A DNA stretch of 64,000 nt from Candidatus Kurthia intestinigallinarum (lineage in GTDB: Bacteria; Bacillota; Bacilli; Bacillales_A; Planococcaceae). This document shows positions 45,126 through 55,287 of this stretch, in pieces. Every line of letters begins with the position of its first letter. Position 1 is the first letter of the stretch. The stretch is from positions 1 to 64,000 of the forward strand of contig NZ_JTFC01000039.1 of NCBI RefSeq assembly GCF_003991225.1, given 5' to 3'. Position numbers and translations under genes: made by a program. A model generated the notes under the pieces. That model was given only the letters and a program-made list of their open reading frames with translations. It was not told the origin of the DNA and made no database searches.

Positions 45126-45189
45126 GAGTTCAGCAAGTAAATAAGTTAATTAGACACAATAAAAACATTTATTAGGAGGAATTTTAGTT

Positions 45190-45714
45190 ATGGCAAAATA
45201 CGTAGTAGATCCAACTCACTCTTCAATTGGTTTTCAAGCAAAACACATGATGATTTCAAAAGTAAAAGGTCACTTTGATCGCTTCAACTCAGAGTTAGAT
45301 ATTAATCCAGAAGATTTATCTGGCGGTAACATTCAATTTGAAGTTGAAATTGCATCAATTAATACAAATAACGAAGATCGTGATAATCACTTACGTTCTG
45401 CCGATTTCTTCGATGCGGAAACACATCCTACAATGAAATTCGTTGCGACAGATATTAAAAAAGTCGATGATGATGAATATAAAATTACTGGTGATTTATC
45501 GATTCGTGGTGTCACAAAACCCGTAACATTCGATGCTGAATACAATGGTAAAGGTACAAACCCATGGGGCGTTGAAGTTGTAGCATTCGAAGCTGACGGT
45601 AAAATCAATCGTAAAGACTTTGGATTAAACTGGAACTCAGCACTTGAAACAGGCGGCGTTTTAGTTAGCGATGACATCAAAATCCATATTGAAATTGAAG
45701 CAAATCCTGCATAA
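45190..45714 (+). CDS. YceI-family periplasmic/lipid-binding-type protein
   Basis: 174 residues, without a signal peptide. VDPTHSSIGFQAKHMMISKVKGHFDRF, FFDAETHPTMKFV and LSIRGVTKPVTFD are typical of YceI lipocalin-like proteins that bind isoprenoid quinones or other amphiphiles. ATG start after AGGAGG. Its promoter carries an MhqR-like palindrome, so it may serve in the quinone response; that is inference. Confidence 0.92.
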   Translation: MAKYVVDPTHSSIGFQAKHMMISKVKGHFDRFNSELDINPEDLSGGNIQFEVEIASINTNNEDRDNHLRSADFFDAETHPTMKFVATDIKKVDDDEYKITGDLSIRGVTKPVTFDAEYNGKGTNPWGVEVVAFEADGKINRKDFGLNWNSALETGGVLVSDDIKIHIEIEANPA

Positions 45715-45730
45715 TTTTTAATTTCTAACT

Positions 45731-45760
45731 AAGCCTAGAAAATTTCTAGGCTTTTTTTTC
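45731..45760 (+). terminator. terminator of the yceI gene
   Basis: AAGCCTAGAAA-A-TTTCTAGGCTT followed by T-run. Confidence 0.88.
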
Positions 45761-45827
45761 GTAAAATTATCGCAATTTTTCAAAATTTATTTATAATAGA
45801 CATATAGCAAAGAAAGGAGTGTTCAAC

Positions 45828-46163
45828 ATGGATATTTCAGATGGGCTTTTATTTTTTTACATTATACCAACTATTGTGATAGGTTTTATACTATATGTAG
45901 CAGTTAAAGAATTTAATGAATATAAACGTAATAACGCTGCAGAGATCGAAATGACGCATGCAAAGATTGTTAGTAAGCGTACAGAGTTACTTGGCGGTGG
46001 TGATTCCTTTATGGCAATGGATTACTATATTACCTTTCAGCATGCACAAGGTAAACGAATTGAATTCAAAGTAAATGGCCTTACCTATGGTGAATTAATC
46101 GAATCGGATAAAGGCTTACTGAAATTCCAGCGAAAACGCTTCTTACACTTTGATCGAATGTAA
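45828..46163 (+). CDS. DUF2500-like membrane-anchored protein
   Basis: About 111 residues: one N-terminal membrane helix (FFYIIPTIVIGFILYVAV), then a beta-rich domain with AKIVSKRTELLGGGDS, YYITFQ, RIEFKVNGLTYGELIESDKGLLKFQ, which resembles the DUF2500 family. Function unknown. The start is ATG at 45828, 8 nt after AAAGGAG; a GTG at 45819 overlaps that site. Confidence 0.82.
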   Translation: MDISDGLLFFYIIPTIVIGFILYVAVKEFNEYKRNNAAEIEMTHAKIVSKRTELLGGGDSFMAMDYYITFQHAQGKRIEFKVNGLTYGELIESDKGLLKFQRKRFLHFDRM

Positions 46164-46196
46164 AAAAGACCTCAACTTTATGTTGAGGTCTTTTTT
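46162..46196 (+). terminator. terminator of the DUF2500 gene
   Basis: AAAAAGACCTCAAC-TTTAT-GTTGAGGTCTTTTT perfect hairpin; it overlaps the stop codon. Confidence 0.9.
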
Positions 46197-46444
46197 AATG
46201 AATTAATCATTTTAGCGCTGTTCAAAACTCTAAAAAGGAAAAATCATTTCAATTCTGTACGCGATTAACACTGCATCCACTACAGGATAAGGAGTACTAG
46301 AAAGGTAAAACATTAAATTGATGAATCTTACGTTCCCTAATTAACTATAGCCTTTTTGCTCATTTTTCAAACGTCCAGACGGCAAAAATTTCCTTTCTGC
46401 GAGCCATTCCGCTACACTGTTAAGTAAGAAACGGAGTGATTTTC

Positions 46445-46630
46445 ATGTGGTCAATCATCTTTATCATTCTTGCAATCCTGTTAGTTATTATTGGCAGTAT
46501 TCCCGAAAAAATCATGATGCCCTTTGCACAGGCAGATGGTGCTTACTGGCGCATCCATTACACGCGTATTGTCGCACTACTAGGCGCCTTTGCATTACTT
46601 ATTTTAGCAGTCATTAGTTTTTTCAATTGA
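46445..46630 (+). CDS. small membrane protein, 61 residues
   Basis: Two hydrophobic helices (WSIIFIILAILLVIIGSI and IVALLGAFALLILAVISFF) joined by a polar loop (PEKIMMPFAQADGAYWRIHYTR). ATG start, 8 nt after CGGAG; family not recognised. It follows a 280-base gap in which I saw no other gene, and it ends 5 nt before repeat copy D. Confidence 0.7.
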   Translation: MWSIIFIILAILLVIIGSIPEKIMMPFAQADGAYWRIHYTRIVALLGAFALLILAVISFFN

Positions 46631-46634
46631 ATAC

Positions 46635-46774
46635 AAAAAGAGGGACTGGGACAAACACGTCATTTTCTTTTTTTAGCGTTCGCAATGAAAAACCGGAACC
46701 GCGCCACCGCGCGATTCCGGTTTTTCTTATACTCATAGGAGAGGTGGTTGTTATACGTATGTTCCAGCCTCTTT
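46635..46774. repeat. ~140-bp nested-palindrome repeat, copy D (inverted)
   Basis: Opposite orientation to copies A-C: left arm GAGGGACTGGGACAAACACG, then TTTAGCGTTCGCAATG, inner hairpin AAAAACCGGAACCGCGC-CACC-GCGCGATTCCGGTTTTT, right arm TTCCAGCCTCTTTC. It lies between the convergent small membrane protein and azoR genes. Confidence 0.9.
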
Positions 46775-46784
46775 CGTATGTTAA

Positions 46785-47432
46785 TTAAGCTTCCACTAAT
46801 GAAGCAACTTTGTTTGCTGCTGCTTTAACTGCTGTGAAGCCAGCTTCTTTAATTTCTGCTGCTTGTGCTGCGTTTGCATTGTGACCTTCGATGATTACTT
46901 CATCGATGATTTCCATACCGTATACGCCGCCAATTACATTACGCATGTAGTTAACTGACATTTCCATACCAGCTGTTTCTGGTGTTGAGTAGTAACCGCC
47001 ACGAGCGTTTAATAATACTGCTTTTTTGTCAGTTAATAATGATACTAATTGACCTTGTTCGTTGTATTTGAATGAGAAGCCTGAAGCGTAAGTGTAATCA
47101 ATGAAAGTTTGTAACGCTGCAGGAATTGTTAAGTTCCATAATGGGAATGCGAATACAACTACATCTGCGTTTGTTACTGCTTCGCGCGCTTTGTTTTGAG
47201 CCGCCATTACACGTGCTTGTACGCCTTCTAATTCGTTACCAGCTTGTAAGTTACCGTAAGCATCAAATACATCTTGACCAAAGTAAGGCATATCTTCAGC
47301 AAATACGTCAAATGTTGAAACGTTTACGCCTGCTTTGCCTTCTAATTCATTCATGAATACTTCGTACATTTTTGATGATACACCTTGGTCCGCTGGGCGG
47401 TTGTTTGCTTTTACTACTAATACGTTTGTCAA
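46785..47432 (-). CDS. azoR: FMN-dependent NADH:azoreductase / quinone reductase
   Basis: 215 residues, flavodoxin-like. VLVVKANNRPADQGVSSKMYEVF at the N-terminus, FAFPLWNLTIPAALQTFIDY, and LLNARGGYYSTP around the flavin. It reduces quinones and azo compounds with NADH, without free radicals. TTG start with GGGAGAG upstream. Its promoter carries an ATCT-N8-AGAT palindrome, as for MhqR targets such as azoR2 of B. subtilis. Confidence 0.92.
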   Translation of the reverse strand: MTNVLVVKANNRPADQGVSSKMYEVFMNELEGKAGVNVSTFDVFAEDMPYFGQDVFDAYGNLQAGNELEGVQARVMAAQNKAREAVTNADVVVFAFPLWNLTIPAALQTFIDYTYASGFSFKYNEQGQLVSLLTDKKAVLLNARGGYYSTPETAGMEMSVNYMRNVIGGVYGMEIIDEVIIEGHNANAAQAAEIKEAGFTAVKAAANKVASLVEA

Positions 47433-47478
47433 AATAAACTCTCCCTTAACTAATCAATTATTTATCACAAAATTATTT

Positions 47479-47529
47479 ATCTCAAACTTAAGATAAACTA
47501 ATTCTAATTAATTTCTACAAAATAATCAA
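47479..47529 (-). promoter_or_regulatory. promoter and MhqR-like operator of azoR
   Basis: The minus strand reads TTGATT (47524-47529), 17 nt, TAGAAT (47501-47506), followed 6 nt later by ATCTTAAGTTTGAGAT (47479-47494). The palindrome lies at the expected start of transcription, a typical repressor position. Confidence 0.65.
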
Positions 47530-47559
47530 TAGTTATGCACTCAGACTTTTGACCGATTT

Positions 47560-48264
47560 TTAAAATTTACAATTATCCCCGTCACAGCTTGCTGAATCGT
47601 CACCAAACATTTTTAGTGTTGGTTTTAAGTTTTCCTCTTCTGCAACTTGTTGAATCGCCTTTGTAAAAACGTCATTTGGTTGAGCACCTGAAATCGCATA
47701 TTTATCATTAATAACGAAAAATGGAACGCCACGCACGCCAATTTGTTGCGCTTCTTGCATATCAACTAATGTTTCAGCTGCAAAACGCTCATCTTGTAAT
47801 GCCGATTTTACAGCATCCTCTTCAAGTCCAACTTCTTTTGCAAGTGCTACTAATACCGTTTCATCACCAATACGCTTGTTCTCTGTGAAATAGGCTTTTA
47901 GTAAGCGTTCTGTTAATTCTTTTTCTTTGCCCACTGTTGCTGCATATTTTGCAAGGCGATGTGCCTTAAATGTGTTTTCAGGATGCATGTTATCAAAATG
48001 ATATTCTAGCCCTACTTCTGCTGCACGCGCAGTAATCCCTTCTGATTGTTGCTTCATCGCTTCAGGAGTGGCACTATATTTTTTCGCTAATGCTTCATGA
48101 ATCGTTTCAGTTGTTCCTACTGGTGTGTTTGGATCTAGTTGATACGCTTTAAATTCTACCTCTGCTTGACTGGCAAAGCCTGTTTCCTCTAATGCCATTT
48201 CTAGCTCACGTTTGCCAATATAGCAAAACGGACATACATAATCTGACCATACTTGAATTTTCAT
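47560..48264 (-). CDS. DsbA-family oxidoreductase (FrnE-like)
   Basis: 234 residues. Thioredoxin-fold domain with the CPFC redox motif at the N-terminus (VWSDYVCPFCYIGKREL) and a helical insert, ending GVRGVPFFVINDKYAISGAQ with the cis-Pro loop. No signal peptide, so it is cytoplasmic. FrnE-type proteins handle thiol stress; a Cys pair (SCDGDNCKF) lies at the C-terminus. ATG start. It is near azoR and could share an electrophile role. Confidence 0.9.
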   Translation of the reverse strand: MKIQVWSDYVCPFCYIGKRELEMALEETGFASQAEVEFKAYQLDPNTPVGTTETIHEALAKKYSATPEAMKQQSEGITARAAEVGLEYHFDNMHPENTFKAHRLAKYAATVGKEKELTERLLKAYFTENKRIGDETVLVALAKEVGLEEDAVKSALQDERFAAETLVDMQEAQQIGVRGVPFFVINDKYAISGAQPNDVFTKAIQQVAEEENLKPTLKMFGDDSASCDGDNCKF

Positions 48265-48325
48265 TTCTCTTCACCTCAGCGTAATTGTAGCGACATTTAA
48301 AATAGAATGCATCTTTATTGCCTAC

Positions 48326-48362
48326 TAAAAAAGGACCTCCACAAATGTGGAAGCCCTTTTTC
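48326..48362 (-). terminator. terminator of ppaC
   Basis: AAGGGCTTCCAC-ATTT-GTGGAGGTCCTTTTTT on the minus strand. Confidence 0.82.
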
Positions 48363-48369
48363 CTACTAC

Positions 48370-49296
48370 TTAAGCAAATTGTTCAGTTAACACTGGTACG
48401 ATTTGTTTTTTACGAGACACAACGCCTGGTAATTTGATTTGACCGTTTTCTACAGTAGCGTTAAATGCTTTTGCAGATTCTTCGATCACTGAACCAGCTG
48501 GTACTGCTACAGAATCGTTATTTAAAATATCTGTTACAACGAAGAAGAATAAATCTAAGCCCTTTTCAGCTACTTCTTTGTTTAAAAGATTTGTTAATTC
48601 GTCTTGGCGGCTAAGTACGTCGTTTACGTCAACTGCATTCACTTGAGCGATGACAATTTTTTTACCGTTCATATCGAATTCTTTTGCATCAAGGCTTAAT
48701 AAATCTTCTAATGCTTTATCAGAAAGGTCAGCGCCTGCTTTAAGCATTGCTAAGCCGTATTCGTCTAAGTTTACACCAGCGATTTCTGCAAGTTCTTTTG
48801 CAGCTTTCACATCTTGCTCTGTGCAAGTTGGTGATTTTAATAATAATGTATCAGAAACGATAGCAGATACCATTAAACCAGCGATGTTTGCAGGTACTTC
48901 GATGCCGTTTTCTTTAAAGATTTTATTTAAGATTGTCGCTGTACAACCTACAGGCTCAGCACGGTAGTAAAGAGGTGCTGCTGTTTCGAAGTTTGCGATA
49001 CGGTGGTGATCGATTACTTCTGTGATTGTTACATCCGCAATATCATCTGCTGATTGTTGGAATTCATTGTGGTCAACTAGGATTACTTCGTTCGCTTCAG
49101 TCGCTACTTTTTCTACAAGGCGAGGTGCTTCAAAGCCGAATTTTTCTAATGCGAATTTTGTTTCGTCATTTGGTTCACCTAAACGTACTGCTTCTGCTTC
49201 TACGCCTAGTTGATTTTTAAGGTACGCATAGACTAATGCGGATGTGATTGTATCTGTATCTGGGTTTTTGTGTCCGAAAACAAGAACTTTACTCAT
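48370..49296 (-). CDS. ppaC: manganese-dependent inorganic pyrophosphatase
   Basis: 308 residues, family II PPase. Metal motifs are [15 protein letters not shown] (His, Asp, Asp), [10 protein letters not shown], and the DHH motif [17 protein letters not shown] near the C-terminus binds substrate. It hydrolyses PPi with Mn or Co. ATG start after GGAGGA. It stands alone. Confidence 0.96.
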   Translation of the reverse strand: MSKVLVFGHKNPDTDTITSALVYAYLKNQLGVEAEAVRLGEPNDETKFALEKFGFEAPRLVEKVATEANEVILVDHNEFQQSADDIADVTITEVIDHHRIANFETAAPLYYRAEPVGCTATILNKIFKENGIEVPANIAGLMVSAIVSDTLLLKSPTCTEQDVKAAKELAEIAGVNLDEYGLAMLKAGADLSDKALEDLLSLDAKEFDMNGKKIVIAQVNAVDVNDVLSRQDELTNLLNKEVAEKGLDLFFFVVTDILNNDSVAVPAGSVIEESAKAFNATVENGQIKLPGVVSRKKQIVPVLTEQFA

Positions 49297-49531
49297 GTCA
49301 AAAATTCCTCCTAATATTTGCTTTTTACCGACTTCATTTTACCATAATTATTCTTTAAAAAGAACGCCTCTTCATTAAAACAGAGTGATTTACTATTATA
49401 TGTATTTTTTAACAAACTAAGCATTTTTTTAATGAATTTTGAGAATTTTTTTCATATTTTTACAGCCATTAGTCACAAAAATATGGTACGATTCTGATAG
49501 ATTGAGCTTTTAAAGTTAAAGAGGTGTCGTT

Positions 49532-50332
49532 TTGGAACAGCATATTGAAAAGAAATATATTCCATTATCCAACTATTTTCAGTCTACACAGCAGTCGACG
49601 ATTCAACTGTCATTTACTGAAATTGAAAACATTCTCGGTCAAAAACTGCCAAACGCCTCTTATCTAAATAAGAGCTGGTGGCAAAAAACAAAATCTCCAT
49701 TAAAACATTTTCTGGCATGGACAATGAATGGTTATCAAGTAACGGCGGTGCAACCGGGCTACTATGTAACATTCCATAAGCCTGTGCAATACGAAAATTC
49801 AGGAGAAACAACAGATGATGCAACCGCCTATCCATTTATTATTAGACAAGCTGAACTAGATGATGCGCGTGATATTGTCCTTTTAGGTGAACAATTATCG
49901 CTTAAAATGTTCAAGTATCCATACGGGCAGCAACATCAAAAATACTCTGTACAAAGCTTGCGCAAAAGCATCGCAGAATGGAAAGTTGCAAACACATCCA
50001 TCATGCTACTTGCAATCGTACGCGGCGAAATTGGTGGTTATTTATTTTTAGAAGGCTATCATTCTCCGTATTTAAAGCACCGAGCAACCTTAACAATTGG
50101 CCTTTTAGACGCGCACACGAATAAAGGCATTGGGACGAGACTAATGGCAGGTGCAGAAGAATGGGCAATCAAAAATAAGCTTCGTCGTTTAGAATTAAAC
50201 GTTGCTAAAACAAATGAAGCAGCAATTGCCCTATTCAAAAAATTCGATTATGTCGTTGAAGGTGAATGCCATGATGCGATTTTAATTGATGGGCATTTTG
50301 AAAACGAATTAATAATGAGCAAAACGTTATAA
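49532..50332 (+). CDS. GNAT acetyltransferase with an extra N-terminal domain
   Basis: 266 residues. The first ~95 hold a compact domain with IQLSFTEIENILGQKLP and NKSWWQKTKSPLKHF, a motif set I know from small bacterial proteins of unknown function. The rest (about 105-266) is a GNAT fold with HTNKGIGTRLMAGAEEWAI (acetyl-CoA loop) and NEAAIALFKKFDYVVEG. Substrate unknown. TTG start after GAGGTG. It converges with the enolase-superfamily gene. Confidence 0.85.
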   Translation: MEQHIEKKYIPLSNYFQSTQQSTIQLSFTEIENILGQKLPNASYLNKSWWQKTKSPLKHFLAWTMNGYQVTAVQPGYYVTFHKPVQYENSGETTDDATAYPFIIRQAELDDARDIVLLGEQLSLKMFKYPYGQQHQKYSVQSLRKSIAEWKVANTSIMLLAIVRGEIGGYLFLEGYHSPYLKHRATLTIGLLDAHTNKGIGTRLMAGAEEWAIKNKLRRLELNVAKTNEAAIALFKKFDYVVEGECHDAILIDGHFENELIMSKTL

Positions 50333-50370
50333 AAAAAGAGGCAAGGATACGATATCCTCACCTCTTTTTT
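50333..50370. terminator. bidirectional terminator after the GNAT gene
   Basis: AAAAAGAGG...CCTCTTTTTT hairpin containing GGATA/TATCC between convergent genes. Confidence 0.85.
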
Positions 50371-50372
50371 AT

Positions 50373-50412
50373 TTATCCACAATTCCTGTCATCGTGAAAA
50401 AAGTTATCCACA
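50373..50412 (+). other. pair of perfect DnaA boxes
   Basis: TTATCCACA occurs at 50373-50381 and again at 50404-50412, same strand, 31 bp apart. Both match the consensus DnaA box. They lie in the short gap between the GNAT and NSAAR-like genes. Confidence 0.6.
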
Positions 50413-50416
50413 GGCG

Positions 50417-51523
50417 CTACAACTCTAACTTGCGCTCTGTATATTTATCCAAGCGTTCACGATTGACCTTATAGCCGATCCCCGGTGCATCCTTCATATG
50501 GACATAACCACCCTCTACATCTACGATTGGGTCAATCAAGTCCTCATACCAGTAATGATCTGAGCCTGCCGTATCACCAGGCATCGTAAATCCTTCAAGT
50601 GATGTTAATGCGACCGCATGCGCACGCCCGATACCCGACTCAAGCATTCCCCCGCACCACACTTTAATGCCGTGATGTAGACATAAATCATGAATACGAC
50701 GTGCTTCCTCTAGCCCGCCAACACGCGCCTGCTTCACATTAATGACACCACAGCCTCGAAGTTCAATCGCTGTCACAACGTCTTCGTACGAATGAATACT
50801 TTCATCTAAACAAATCGGCGTCGTAAGTTCCTTTTGTAGCTTCGCATGATTTAAAATATCATCTGCCCCGAGCGGCTGTTCTATCATCATTAAATGAAAA
50901 GCATCTAGCTGACGCAAGATGTCCATATCGTCTAATGTATAGGCTGAATTGGCATCGGCCATGAGTGGCACATCTGGGTAGCGTTCACGAATCGCGCGAA
51001 TTAGTTGCACGTCATTACCCGGCTTGATTTTCACTTTAATGCGTCCGTAGCCATCCTCAAGCGCCGCATCAATTTTGTCATATAACTGACTTGTAGTTGG
51101 TTGAAGACCAATGCTAACGCCTACCGCGATTTTTTCACGTGTACCACCAAGCACTTTCCATAATGGCTCGTCTAAACGTTTCGCATAGGCATCCCACACC
51201 GCACATTCAACAGCCGATTTCGCCATCATATTGCGGCGGATTGGTTTGAAAAACTGTGTCACTTCTCGAGGATGTTCGATATCCCGGTTCAATAAAATTG
51301 GTGCTAGAAAGGATTCAATAATATGCCAGCAAGTAGCCGTTGTTTCCTCGGTATACCAAGGTGCTTCAAAAGCTTCTCCCTCACCATAACCACAATTCCC
51401 TAATTCATCATATACTTCAACAATTAAAAAGCGCTTCTCCTGAACAGAGCCAAAGCTCGTTGTAAACGGTGCTTTCATCGTCATGTTCATTTCGCGTAAA
51501 ACAATTTTTTCTATGCGCATCAT
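50417..51523 (-). CDS. N-acylamino-acid racemase / o-succinylbenzoate synthase-like (enolase superfamily)
   Basis: 368 residues. The catalytic KxK is in GRIKVKIKPG, metal ligands in MADANSAYTLDD, IEQPLGADD and CLDESIHS, and the second lysine in INVKQARVGGL. This is the MenC/NSAR subgroup. No other menaquinone gene lies nearby, whereas an M20 deacylase gene is 12 nt upstream on the same strand, so N-succinyl(acyl)amino-acid racemase is the better guess. ATG start; a second ATG is adjacent. Confidence 0.85.
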   Translation of the reverse strand: MMRIEKIVLREMNMTMKAPFTTSFGSVQEKRFLIVEVYDELGNCGYGEGEAFEAPWYTEETTATCWHIIESFLAPILLNRDIEHPREVTQFFKPIRRNMMAKSAVECAVWDAYAKRLDEPLWKVLGGTREKIAVGVSIGLQPTTSQLYDKIDAALEDGYGRIKVKIKPGNDVQLIRAIRERYPDVPLMADANSAYTLDDMDILRQLDAFHLMMIEQPLGADDILNHAKLQKELTTPICLDESIHSYEDVVTAIELRGCGVINVKQARVGGLEEARRIHDLCLHHGIKVWCGGMLESGIGRAHAVALTSLEGFTMPGDTAGSDHYWYEDLIDPIVDVEGGYVHMKDAPGIGYKVNRERLDKYTERKLEL

Positions 51524-51535
51524 GCTTCACTTCCC

Positions 51536-52711
51536 TTATACATTCATCGCATTCATTTTCGCATACTGCATCGCATTTATGACGGTATTTGTTAAAATTT
51601 CTACGCCATTAATTAATTGCGCATGATCAAACTTCATATGTGGATGATGTAAACCAGGTGACACACCACAACCAAGGCCTAGCATCGCGGCTTTTACATT
51701 TGGACGTTTCTTTGTATAGAAGTGGAAATCCTCGCCGCCTGGTGTCACAACAGGCTCTGCTAAATGCTTATCGCCAACAGATTGTACAATCGAACGACGT
51801 AAAATCTCTTCAGCCTCTTCATCTACTTCTGCGGCTGGAATATTTAATAACACCTTTGCATTGATTTGCGCATCATACATTTCGCGAACAGAACGAATGG
51901 CGCGCTGAATCCCTGCATCTAGCTGTTCCATTGCTGCATTCGTTTGAGCACGGGCGTCCATTGTCAGCATAGCCTTACCAGGAATCGTATTCCCATGACC
52001 GACACCAGCGGAGAATTTCGTTACTTTTACCGACCATGAAATGCGCGTGTCGACGCGAATTGTTTTTAATGCTTCAATGACACTGCCACCAATCTCAATG
52101 GCATTTTTGCCCAAGTGAGGACGTGCTGCATGCGCCTCTTCCCCGTAAATTTCACATTGCATCATCATCGATGCTCCGTGGTATAGTGCGGGTGCATGTT
52201 TGCCCACTGGAAGTTCTTGAATTGGTCGTACATGCACACCGAATAAATAATCAACATCATCAATGAGGCCACGTTCAACGATTGATAGGGCCCCATTTCC
52301 TTTTTCTTCTGCAGGTTGAAAAATCACACGAATCGTTCCACCTGTTTGAAGTGTGAAATCTTGTGTTTCTTTTAATTTTTTCAGCATGAGCAATACGCCA
52401 ACCGCCATTGTCATATGCCCATCATGCCCACAAGAGTGATTGGCTTTATGTACACCATCGACCTCCTGGAACAACGAATCAATATCCGTACGCAGTCCAA
52501 TAACTGGCGCACCGCTCCCAATTTCAACATAAAATCCTGGTGAATCTTCAAATAAACGCGGCTCATATCCTTCGTCTGCTAATAATTGTGCTAAATATTT
52601 TGTCGTTTCCCATTCTTCCCAACTCGGCTCCGGATTTTCATGTAAGTATTCAAAGAGATTCCGTAACCTTGGCTCTAATGCATCTAAATAGGCTTGCCTA
52701 ATCATGTTCAT
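51536..52711 (-). CDS. M20-family amidohydrolase / N-acyl-amino-acid deacylase
   Basis: 391 residues. M20 metal motifs are GLRTDIDSLFQ, HSCGHDGHM, PAEEKGNGA and TPGGEDFHFY; a dimerisation domain lies in the middle (ARPHLGKNAIEIGGSVIEAL). It should remove the acyl group from an N-acylated amino acid. It precedes the NSAR-like gene on the same strand, with a 12-nt gap, so the two form an operon. ATG start after AAAGGA. Confidence 0.88.
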   Translation of the reverse strand: MNMIRQAYLDALEPRLRNLFEYLHENPEPSWEEWETTKYLAQLLADEGYEPRLFEDSPGFYVEIGSGAPVIGLRTDIDSLFQEVDGVHKANHSCGHDGHMTMAVGVLLMLKKLKETQDFTLQTGGTIRVIFQPAEEKGNGALSIVERGLIDDVDYLFGVHVRPIQELPVGKHAPALYHGASMMMQCEIYGEEAHAARPHLGKNAIEIGGSVIEALKTIRVDTRISWSVKVTKFSAGVGHGNTIPGKAMLTMDARAQTNAAMEQLDAGIQRAIRSVREMYDAQINAKVLLNIPAAEVDEEAEEILRRSIVQSVGDKHLAEPVVTPGGEDFHFYTKKRPNVKAAMLGLGCGVSPGLHHPHMKFDHAQLINGVEILTNTVINAMQYAKMNAMNV

Positions 52712-52799
52712 CCCATCCTTTTTATATAAAAACTGCTTTTTTACCTGTACCCTTTATCAGTAAATTATAACGTGCTCGTGACGTTCATGAAACAGCAAA

Positions 52800-52832
52800 A
52801 AAGGACAATGACGGAGCGCATCATTGTCCTTT
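52800..52832 (-). terminator. terminator of glpFK
   Basis: AAAGGACAATGATGCGCTCCGTCATTGTCCTTTT on the minus strand forms a perfect stem with T-run. Confidence 0.85.
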
Positions 52833-52840
52833 ACAGCAAG

Positions 52841-55157
<2,317 letters not shown>

Positions 55158-55199
55158 CGTATTCCTCCTTTTTGAACAAAGTTTCTCAATCCAAATACC

Positions 55200-55228
55200 C
55201 CAATTATGGTTTTTTAAGACATAATTGG
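55200..55228 (-). promoter_or_regulatory. inverted repeat in the glpF leader
   Basis: CCAATTATG (55200-55208) and CATAATTGG (55220-55228) form a perfect 9-bp inverted repeat with an 11-nt loop. It is not followed by a T-run, so it does not look like a terminator or a classic GlpP antiterminator site; an operator or mRNA hairpin is possible. Confidence 0.55.
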
Positions 55229-55287
55229 TTAAATAAATCAGTCTATTTCATATAAAAAAGAGGCACAGATTTCTCTGGCCTCTCCTC

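Noticed and set aside
55200-55228. GlpP-type antiterminator/terminator before glpFK
   Set aside because: The inverted repeat is followed by GGGTATTTGG, not a T-run, so it does not act as an intrinsic terminator.
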